Shown: in pieces, positions 55,781-64,000 of the stretch | Position numbering within the stretch: position 1 is the stretch's first letter | How the letters are laid out: the number at the start of each line of letters is the position of its first letter | Assembly: GCA_032158295.1 (NCBI GenBank) | Contig: CM063257.1 | Location: 17,142,332 to 17,206,331, forward strand | From: Pycnopodia helianthoides | Lineage: Eukaryota > Echinodermata > Asteroidea > Forcipulatida > Asteriidae | Reading direction: 5' to 3' | Length of the DNA: 64,000 nucleotides | Made by a program: the position numbers and the translations under genes | Notes under the pieces: model-generated | Seen by the model: only the letters and a program-made list of their open reading frames with translations | Databases searched by the model: none | Told to the model about the DNA's origin: nothing

Positions 55781-56637
55781 ACTAGACCTACACCCATACA
55801 TTTGAAACAGAAACTGACCATTACATGTCACTGCTTATTTTTGTGTTTATATTTCGAAGGAAGGAGAAACTTCTTAGTACCCTATTTTCGTCAAGTTGGA
55901 TATTAATTTTTAAAACCCTCGGAGAAGCAGGCGCTTTTGTATAACGCGTGTCCTCCAGGTGGAGGATTTTATCACCACTCAGTTTTGTAGGTCAATGACC
56001 CCCTCCTGCAAGCCCAAAGCAATTTTAATCCCCACAGGGCTTTTGTCTGGGCCAGTTGTGTGTTTATTTACGACCTGTTTTAGCTCTGGGCGGCACAGGG
56101 TTGACACAGAGATAATGGCACAAGGAGTTGGCTCACTAAGATATCAAGTTACAATTCCCAAGGGCATTGCTGTCCCTTGGGACCGCTGTCATTCAATAAT
56201 TCTTACTCGACAGTGGTTATAGCCTGGCCAATGGGAGTCTACAGGCTTGTGGTGTATACAAGGGGTGAGGAATACAGAAAATCGTGGCTTTTTTTGGCCC
56301 ATTGAAAAAAAATATATGACCATATTTTGAATATGTGGAGAATTTTTTCACCACGTTGCTTCCCCGAGGGCTTTAGCACTGGGGCAAGATGGGATATAAA
56401 TCTTGGCAGTGTTTCAAAATTCTAACGAGTGTGACTCAAAATGGCGTAGGCCCTCTTAATGGTGTCAGATGAATAGGTCAATAGGTTGAAAATGTTCCTG
56501 AGGTTAACTAATTACAGGTGTGATTTTAAAAAAATAAAAACTAACTTTACAAACTTCAATTGTCTTTCTAAACTTGCTAATAATTTTGTTTGAGAAAGGT
56601 AGACACTAAAAAGAGTGCACTGTTGGCTGTATGGCTT
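55781..56637. other. No gene seen
   Basis: A plus frame at 55959-56222 lacks motifs and splice support. CCCAAGGGCATTGC/GTCCCTTGGG form a small inverted pair at 56157-56180. Confidence 0.4.
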
Positions 56638-56865
56638 CAATCGTCGTTCGCTCGTCCCCAGCGCCTTGCCTTAAAACCAAAGGCGCTGGGATGGGCAAAC
56701 GTATCGTTAACGTTAATGCTCAGTCCCATGCTCAGTCCCACATGCATCCACACTCACACTGCAAGCACTGCACGCATGACGTACTTCCTGAACAAGAATC
56801 TGTGCAAGCTGATTAGCCCATCCCAGCGGTCCTGGATAGGCCGCTGGGGCCGAGCGAACAATCAT
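56638..56865. mobile_element. CpG-rich foldback with nested hairpins
   Basis: GTTCGCTCGTCCCCAGCG on the left is mirrored by CGCTGGGGCCGAGCGAAC on the right. Inner GGCGCTGGGATGGGC is mirrored by GCCCATCCCAGCG. The structure explains the local CpG richness, so I do not call it a CpG-island promoter. Confidence 0.65.
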
Positions 56866-57555
56866 CGTGTGTACGTCGCGCCGCTTGAGGGCGCTAACGG
56901 GAGCACTTTGCAGATTGTTGTGAAAACGATAACGTGACTAGTGCATTCTGCGTGTGTGTGTGTGTCGAAACAGAACTTGAGTTGATTCAGCAGGTAAGGG
57001 TAATTAATTTTACAGCTTGTTGCACTTTAACCTTATAAAAATGTATGTTAGCTTAGACTGCATGAATGTAAAAAACAGTCGTAAAACAGCTAAACACTTC
57101 CCTCGCTTACTTTCTTCAGTTCAATCACAGTTTCACTTTGACAGAAGTTCAGTTATTCACTGATCATGTGATTGTGATGACGCACTAAAAAATAACCATA
57201 CGTGGGTGGATCGATGACCTTGTAATTGCATCAAAAGAAAGTTATTTGTTGACATTTTGTAAACTGAAAATGACCTTTGAAAAAGGGGGAAGGGAAAATA
57301 GACCAGGGCTCGAGGGGGGGGGGGGGAATCTAACACTACCACCGATATAAACCATCTCGAGCAGACCTAAAAGAATGCCGCCAGATTTGTCCTTTCTGAC
57401 TATCGAACTAGCAACTCATATCAGTTATCACACCGCTTGTAGAACAATTAAACTTAACTGGGATGTACTTCACACTCGCCGTCTGATCCAACAATGCACT
57501 CTATACTACAAAATTCACTACAGCTTAATACTATAGTCAACATTACACTTCCACA

Positions 57556-58450
57556 TAGTTGCGATAATCGTAACCCTCCATCCTCCCGACGGTCGGAGAC
57601 CGGAGGGTTACGAGTCATGCAGTGCAAAAAAGTGGCGAAATTGCAATTTCGACTATTTTGGTCAGACTAGTCACCAGATTTGCCTAATTTTTACCCCTTT
57701 CAAAAAACATGACACACATTCTAAGAACATGGATTTGATCTTCAAGGTGTAATGAATCCATTCATAACACTCTAAACATCGATGAAAAATTATTTGAAGA
57801 AAAAACGAACAAAAACTTACCAGAAACTGACCGAAATGTCCATGGACCGCACTTCCCCTAAATCAACCAATCAGCGTAAACCAAACCGTTGTGTAGGCGT
57901 GGCGATCGTCTCGTGTGCGACTGTGCGTGCACGCAGTTAATGTATTTAACGGATTTGCGCCATTTGCAGTTTGCGCTGATTAATTGCAGGAACAGCTTTC
58001 CAGAATGCGCGCTCAATCTGTAATTTTTTCCTCATAAATATCCTGTGATTGTACAACTCAACAAAATGCGCTCAACGACGAGTTCGCTTACGCTGATTGG
58101 TCGAGATGTTGCTAGGTCACGAATCGCGAGGTTCGAAAATTGGACCTGAGATTGTCTACCCATCATGAGAATTTCGCTCAGTCTCTGGTACGTTTTTGTC
58201 TTTTTTCTTAAAATATTTTCTCAATGATGTTTTGAGTAATACGAATGGATTCATGACACATTGATGATCACATCCATGTTTTTAGAATGTGTGCCATGTT
58301 TTTTGAAAGTGGTAAAAATTGGGAAAATCTGGTGACTAGTCTGACCAAAATAGTAGAAATTGCAATTTCGCCACTTTTTTGCACTGCATGACTCGTAACC
58401 CTCCGGTCTCCGACCGTCGGGAGGATGGAGGGTTACGATTATCGCAACTA
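57556..58450. mobile_element. Foldback DNA transposon with 9-bp target duplication (Mutator-like)
   Basis: ACTTCCACA flanks both ends exactly (57547-57555, 58451-58459). The arms of about 190 bp start TAGTTGCGATAATCGTAACC and are mirrored with few changes, including CTCCGGTCTCCGACCGTCGG-type hairpins and GGTGACTAGTCTGACCAAAA. The 500-bp interior has no recognisable transposase. A 9-bp duplication with long inverted repeats fits a non-autonomous MULE. Confidence 0.85.
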
Positions 58451-58886
58451 ACTTCCACAGTGTTTTCAGCATGCTACACATATCTCAAGACGAATTGATC
58501 ATCCACTCAATACACTTCTTTAATCATCCCAACGATCAATGCATGCCTTCTTCCCAAGTACTATGTCAGTTTGGAACAGGCTACCACCATCTGCTGTTCT
58601 GCACATAGCCCCATCTATACACTATACAGACCTTTGTAACATAACACTAACAGCAGCCACCCCTTCCATCATAGTAATGCAGCCTCTGCATGGCAACATT
58701 GTTCTCTAAGCAACAAATTATTTTCCTTATTTCTGCACAGGTGCAAATAGTGTACTTTTCTCTTTTCTTTAGCACCTTATCCAGCTGACTGTTGACGTCA
58801 CTTTTCCACAACATCCCAGTTTAGCCCAAATTGGGCTGCTAGGGGATTATTTAAATGAGTAACAAGTTGCACTGCACTGAATGAGT
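58451..58886. other. No gene seen
   Basis: The sequence before the 57.5-kb element and after 58.46 kb reads as one older repeat (CACTCAATACACTTCTTTAA, ACTATGTCAGTTTGGAACAG), possibly a decayed LINE C-terminal region. TGACGTCA lies at 58793. Confidence 0.4.
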
Positions 58887-59935
58887 CGATGTCAGTCACT
58901 TCGTACCCAAAAAGTCATTGCAAACCCAAGTCACTTCGTACCCAAAATATCATACCCAGGTCACTTCGTACCCAAGTCACTTTGTACCTCAATATTGTCT
59001 GAGTCATGTGGCCGGCCCGCTGTACAAAAGACCTGTGTAACACGAGCGGGCGTGCGTGGTTATTTACGCTGTTTGTTGGTAATTGCTGAATATGGATTAA
59101 CTTTTTTTTTTAAAGGTTAAAACTGTGTGGTAGGCCTAGATTCCTAATCAAAATGCTTATTAAAAATAAGCGATAGGCCCTACTTGCCTATCTGAATAGA
59201 GTGTTAACAACGGGACACTTTAAAGTGTCCCGTTGTTAGTTATACACGAAGGTTGGTTATAACATGGAGGAAGAAACCGATAATAATTGTACCCAAGTCA
59301 CGTCATATGCGTACGAAGTGACTTGGGTACGAATGGGTACGAAGTGACTTGGGTACGAATGGGTACGAAGTGACTTGGGTACGAAGTGACTTGGGTACGA
59401 AGTGACTTGGGTACGAATGGGTACGAAGTGACTTGGGTACGAAGTGACTTGGGTACGAATGGGTACGAAGTGACTTGGGTACGAAGTGACTTGGGTACGA
59501 AGTGACTTGGGTACGAATGGGTACGAAGTGACTTGGGTACGAATTGGTACGAAGGGACTTGGGTACGAAGTGACTTGGGTACGAATGGGTACGAAGTGAC
59601 TTGGGTACGAATTGGTACGAAGGGACTTGGGTACGAAGTGACTTGGGTACGAATGGGTACGAAGTGACTTGGGTACGAAGTGAATTGGGTACGAAGTGAC
59701 CTGGGTACGAAGTGACTCGGTTACGAAGTGACTTGGGTACGAAGTGACTTGGGTACGAAGTGACTTGGGTACGAATGGGTACGAAGTGACTCGGTTACGA
59801 AGTGACTTGGGTACGAAGTGACTTGGGTACGAAGTGACCTGGGTACGAAGTGACTCGGGTACGAAGTGACTTGGGTACGAAGTGACTTGGGTACGAAGTG
59901 ACTTGGGTACGAAGTGACTTGGGTATGAAGTGATC
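58887..59935. repeat. 16-bp minisatellite with an inverted short arm
   Basis: From 59311 to 59933 the unit TGACTTGGGTACGAAG repeats about 37 times, with 10-bp insertions of TGGGTACGAA at irregular steps. At 58887-58990 the same unit appears on the other strand (CTTCGTACCCAAGTCA, five or six worn copies). Because 16 is not a multiple of 3, every minus frame cycles through the same 16-residue peptide (SHFVPKSLRTQVTSYP) with no stop, which creates long false frames. Confidence 0.95.
59206..59238. repeat. Perfect 32-bp palindrome
   Basis: AACAACGGGACACTTT is followed directly by its inverse. It lies between the two opposed arms of the minisatellite. Confidence 0.9.
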
Positions 59936-60245
59936 GACATTCGACTGGGCAGTCCAACCATGAATTTCATTCCTCCGTGGATGGTCAAACTGCCAACGGA
60001 GGAATCCAACCTGGGCAAGGAAATAATCCACAAGACCACACAGGGCTTGAAGCTCAAAATATTTACTGGACCAGACATGTTTTACAAGACCAGAATCAAA
60101 ATAAGAAAGAAACAAATCCTGACATGGTTTAACATGCATTTAACCAATTTCTGTTTTAACTCTATTTTATTTATTTGTTTATTTTATTTTTTTTCACCAA
60201 GTTATGTATTGTAAGAGAAGATTTGATCTCATGTCTTTTTGGGTG

Positions 60246-60641
60246 TTAAAGGAACATTACAGAATTGGTAAGAAACAAACTTGTAAAATATACTTTTTGA
60301 TCACAGATTTACATTAAAAACTTACACGGTTTAATGATGATGATAGTAGAAAACATCCATTGAAATATTTTTGTCTGAAATGCCATATTTGATGAGAAAT
60401 GAATAAACTAATTTTCCGATTGGAGTTTATCGCTCAGTGAGCGTTTTATTCATTTGTTGAATCTATACGATTTCATGCAAATGTGTGATCGGTTTTTCAC
60501 TATTTTCTCGTGACCCAGATGGCCGATCGATCTCAAACTTTTACAGGTTTGTCAGTTTATGTATATGGTGGATTACATAAAGTGATTACACTGCCAGCAA
60601 CTGTTTTGTTAGCAAAAACCAATTCTGTAATGTTCCTTTAA
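60246..60641 (-). mobile_element. Family B MITE
   Basis: Full copy with TTAA at both ends, central CGCTCAGTGAGCG, and little divergence from the family consensus. Confidence 0.9.
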
Positions 60642-60969
60642 ATATACTTCAATACTCCATAGAATTGAAAACTTTGGGTGTGATATACCCAAAGTCAACA
60701 ATTGTGTACAAATGTTTTTGTTTCTGTCCAAGAATATTACATAGTGAGGTATTGTAACTGCTATTTAATTGAAAAACACAAGACTGTTGGACTGGTCCGG
60801 TCATGAGTTTACTGGCCTAATGCTGGACTTACTGGCCTCAGGCCTGCCGTCCAGTGTAACACTACTGGCCTGAGGCCTGCAGTTTAGTGTAAAATTACTG
60901 TAAAATAATACTGTATTAAGATGAGTTGAGTGGCAATCTTGGCTCGAAGAAACCCATAATTAAGGGAAT

Positions 60970-61122
60970 AAAAGGGTAGTGACGTGGTCTTAACCGGCCG
61001 TTTAAAACCGGCAGGGTCGTGGCCGTGTGATAAAGGACCTCGACCTCGGTCCTTTATCGCACGGCCACGACCCTGCAAGGTTTTAAACGGCCGGTTAAGA
61101 CCAAGTCACTACTCTTTTATTC
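60970..61122. repeat. Long hairpin, about 70-bp arms
   Basis: AAAAGGGTAGTGACGTGGTC, TTAACCGGCCGTTTAAAACC and AGGGTCGTGGCCGTG are mirrored around TCGACCTCG. One base insertion separates the arms near AACCGGCAGG/CCTGCAAGGTT. Confidence 0.85.
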
Positions 61123-61563
61123 CCATTCATAAATGCCCTTTTTGTTAAAAAGCGTAATATTGTTGGAAAAATCTCAACTTTTCTGTTAACTTTCATTTCC
61201 TGTCACGTCCTCGAGCCCTGTTTCGCGAAGGACATACATGCCACGCTCAACAGTTGTGCGTACGCGCGCGTCATAACACTAACATGTTTTTAGATTGAAT
61301 ACCAATATGTGTTGATTGCGTTCCGGTAAATTAGCGCCTGCGTGTAACCTTGCGCGCCACAGGTGTGTTTAAACACTTCTAGCCGTGCATTATCATCTGT
61401 TTAAACACCCCCACGTGACACGCTCTCCACCAATCAGAATGGATAAACTCTCCGAGGTATTTATGAATACACTTTTAAATGTATGATTCTCATTGCAGGT
61501 TTGTTTTTATAGTGCAAGGAACTTTTGAACATTGATCCCTTCATTTTTTTTCTGACCATCCAG

Positions 61564-61612
61564 ACAGTTTTCTGTGGAACATCAGATCATGGGGGAGGTT
61601 GATGCAACTGAG
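61564..61612 (+). CDS. Tentative first coding exon (MGEVDATE…)
   Basis: A strong pyrimidine tract and acceptor (CATTTTTTTTCTGACCATCCAG) precede a short leader. ATG at 61589 in the context ATCATGG gives MGEVDATE before a donor-like AG|GTAAAT. A donor-like CAG|GTAAGGG at about 56994 could be its 5' UTR partner. The downstream exons would lie outside the window. Eight codons cannot identify a protein. Confidence 0.25.
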
Positions 61613-61652
61613 GTAAATTTATATTTCTACATAATGTATATTTGTTTATATT

Positions 61653-62028
61653 TTAAAGGAACATTACAGAATTGGTTTTTGCTAACAAAACAGCTGCTGT
61701 CAGTGTAAGCACTTTATGTAATCCACCATATACATAAACTGACAAACCTGTAGAAGTTTGAGATCGATCGGCCATCTGGGACACGAGAAAATAGTGAAAA
61801 ACCGATTACACATTTGAATGTGTTATACAATGCATGAATAAAACGCTCATGAGCGATAAACTCCAATCGGAAAATTAGTTTATTCATTTCTCATCAAATA
61901 TGGCATTTCAGTCAGAAATATTTCTAGGGATGTTTTCTACTATCATCATCATTAGACCGTGTAAGTTTCATGTAAATCTGTGATCAAAAGTATATTTTAC
62001 AATTACCAATTCTGTAATGTGCCTTTAA
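61653..62028 (+). mobile_element. Family B MITE
   Basis: Full copy with TTAA at both ends. Small deletions, including part of the CATGCAAATGTGTAATCG-side motif and one base of the central palindrome. Confidence 0.85.
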
Positions 62029-62129
62029 AAGGATGTGAGTCAGATGACTAATTATTACCATGCCCATTGTTGTTTGTACTTCAAAGTTTGTATTGAGTCG
62101 TTTGATTGTTCTCAACACCAAGGGGTAAT

Positions 62130-63605
62130 TCTGAGTGTCGGCGTTCTCCCTTAACAGTGGTCTGCTGGCCGAATGCCAGTTAGAAAAGGACCAGTCAAAC
62201 TTCTCTCTAAGATGTCTGGCTGGCTAGTTCAGTATTGAAAAGCAACCCTGTTAGCCTTTTTGAGATATGGCGCCCGGTAAGCTTGGGCGATACCACGATA
62301 TTATCGAATATCGCGATACTAGTTCTGAAACGATTACGATATCGGGTCACGTTTTTTTTTATCGTGATATCGGTAAATCGCGATATCGTTAAGTATCGCG
62401 ATGTATTTGCTAGCCGAGACGATCTTGCAACAATAAATCTCCTTGTCGAGACGATATTTCAACAATAAATCTCCTTTTCGAGACGATTTGCTGCAACAAA
62501 GAGTTGCAAGTCACAGACCGCAACCGCAAGGTTCCCAAACAGATCCGATCCGACGGGGTTTAGTCTTCGGAAAAAAAACCAACATCAAAGCCTTAGCGGT
62601 CAGGCGGTCTCACACAGACAGGTGTTATCACGTGCAATATCACGTGCGTGTTGCGGACGTGCGAGTAGCGTGATCTAATTAGCTATGCACACATAAAGAA
62701 CAGTCTGTCATGCGCAGTTAACACATTAAATGTGTGTAAGTAATAGGCCCAGGTTTTCATACCATAGGTTTAGAGTAAAACCCGAAGAATAGGTGATTGG
62801 AACAACGATATAAATGTTAGGTCAATCATAGCCAAAACTCACACCGTGAGATTTGTAGTAAATTGACGTCATAAAAAAATAATCGCGATTATATCGAATA
62901 TCGCGATATATTCTTGACGATATATCGTGGCTGAGAAAAAGCGATATCGCCCAAGCTTAGCGCCCGGACACTATAGGAGTGCACTGTTTGGTTTGGGTGT
63001 AAACGGACAAATTTACCCAAACCTAGTAGTGTCATACATGTAGTATTGAGTCGGGCGTATCTCAAAATGGCTTATTGAATATGAATTATGGACCAGTGAA
63101 AAAAGCTGACAGACAAGCGGAATGACAAACTGACAGGTTCCGCTGGCTAGTCACTGAAAAAGTTAAGGGCAAAGCCTGGCGACATAGCGTTAGTCAGAGG
63201 GGTGTCCGGGTGTCTTTTGGACACCCTGTTTTAAGGACATGTTGCCTGCTGTTACTTCTGTACGATTGAAGTTGATCGAGTTTTTAAAGTTGCAAAATGC
63301 TGAAAGTACTGGGCGCTGCCCTGTGGTTCAGTGACTAGCCAGCAGAACCAGCTAGCTTGTCATTCCACTTAGTCCACCAGCTTTTTCACTGGTCCTTTAT
63401 TTTAATTAAGGTTTTCTTGTCACACTGTCATTTGTATGGGACTTGAGTTTGAAACCATAAAAATTCCGAGCAGGCAGTGGTTTTACACATAGCTTTGGGA
63501 GGCGATGAACTAGCCAGCCGGACCACTTGGACATAGTTTTGACTGGTCCTTAGAAGTTATAACTGGCATTTGGCCAGGGGAGAACACTGCATTTTAAGGG
63601 AGAAC
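62130..63605. mobile_element. Large inverted-repeat element hosting a hAT-like insertion
   Basis: The left arm has GTTCTCCCTTAA, GCCGAATGCCAGTTA, AAGGACCAGTCAAA and GGCTGGCTAGTTCA. The right arm mirrors them (TGAACTAGCCAGCC, TTGACTGGTCCTTA, AACTGGCATTTGGCC, GGGAGAAC). A second inverted pair (TCACTGGTCC, CTAGCCAGC) is at 63088-63150 and 63326-63395. No transposase was recognised. Confidence 0.65.
62278..62959. mobile_element. hAT-like non-autonomous element, 682 bp
   Basis: Exact 15-bp inverted ends TAAGCTTGGGCGATA and an exact 8-bp target duplication GCGCCCGG (62270-62277, 62960-62967). The ends are followed by many CGATAT/ATATCG motifs (ATATCGCGATA, CACGATAT). An 8-bp duplication is diagnostic of the hAT superfamily. 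It is nested in the larger element above. Confidence 0.9.
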
Positions 63606-63772
63606 AATGCATTGTAAACTTCTGAACTTTCCATTGGTGTGAATTCTGTTTAATTTTGTAATTTAGTTAAGTTTTTGTTTTGACTAAAGGCAAAGCTCTT
63701 CATTTTATGACACTTACCTTGATGTTTTTTACGATTACCAGTACCTTTTCTTTTAATTAATTAATTTGCATT

Positions 63773-64000
63773 TTAAAGGCACTGGACACTATTGGTAATT
63801 ACTCAAAAATAGTTGTTAGCATAAAAACTTACTTGGTAACGAGCAATGGAGAGCTGTTGATAGTATAAAACATTGTGAGAAACGGCTCCCTCTGAAGTAA
63901 CGTAGTTTTTGAGAAAGAAGTGATTTCTCAGTAAAAATTTTCACAGGTTTGGTATTTTGTGCATATGTTGAGATACACCAAGTGAGAAGACTGGTCTTTG
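63773..64000 (+). mobile_element. Family A MITE, cut by window end
   Basis: It starts TTAAAGGCACTGGACACT and runs through GAGCAATGGAGAGCTGTTGA. Past a deletion of the central palindrome it reaches the far-half motifs ACACCAAGTGAGAAGACTGG at the window edge. Confidence 0.85.

Noticed and set aside
55959..56222. 87-codon plus-strand frame as a gene
   Set aside because: No domain, no splice sites of quality, no support from codon pattern or neighbours.
56590..56937. CpG-rich 115-codon frame as a gene start or CpG-island promoter
   Set aside because: The CpG content comes from nested inverted repeats, and the frame has no motif.
59257..60078. 273-codon minus-strand frame with repeated SHFVPKSLRTQVTSYP
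   Set aside because: It is the translation of a 16-bp minisatellite in which all frames lack stops. No splice or domain evidence.
59795..60139. 114-codon minus-strand frame at the edge of the minisatellite
   Set aside because: Most of it is the same repeat peptide. The non-repeat part shows no motif.

Overview
The window is eukaryotic, intron-rich and dense in transposons. It is most likely from a marine deuterostome; I would guess an echinoderm, possibly a sea star. This rests on secreted fibrinogen-domain and LamG-type exons, Penelope-like retroelements and many short TTAA-flanked inverted-repeat elements. The species assignment is inference, not read directly. Nothing bacterial or viral was seen.

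Layout. 1-2.5 kb: the last two coding exons of an SLC16-type monocarboxylate transporter (+), with a Penelope-like fragment in the intron. 3-24 kb: no complete gene. It holds MITEs, foldbacks, a 144-bp tandem array, a duplicated block of splice-site-like motifs, a decayed LINE reverse transcriptase, and a stray signal-peptide exon at 4.3 kb. 23.6-33.4 kb: a minus-strand gene or gene relic with a signal-peptide exon (33.3 kb), a four-cysteine exon (25.0 kb) and a broken LamG-like exon (23.7-24.3 kb). 36.8 and 42.1 kb: a Thr/Ser-rich linker exon and an intact first fibrinogen-domain exon (+). 45.6-53.0 kb: a plus-strand gene with the same signal peptide and four-cysteine exon, followed by four fibrinogen-domain exons; the first of these has a 2-base frameshift. 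53-64 kb: no confident gene, only repeats and one tentative start-codon exon at 61.6 kb.

The minus and plus secreted-protein genes lie head to head within a broken inverted duplication (about 30.1-33.5 kb against 45.4-47.4 kb). They share the N-terminal module but end in different ligand-binding-type domains, LamG in one and fibrinogen in the other. Such domains are common in secreted recognition proteins and innate lectins, so the locus looks like a diversifying family with exon duplication, decay and possible exon substitution. Most of the remaining sequence is mobile DNA. At least five related TTAA-flanked MITE families (called A to E here) and a GGGCCC-ended family (F) recur throughout, often nested, which gives a relative insertion history.
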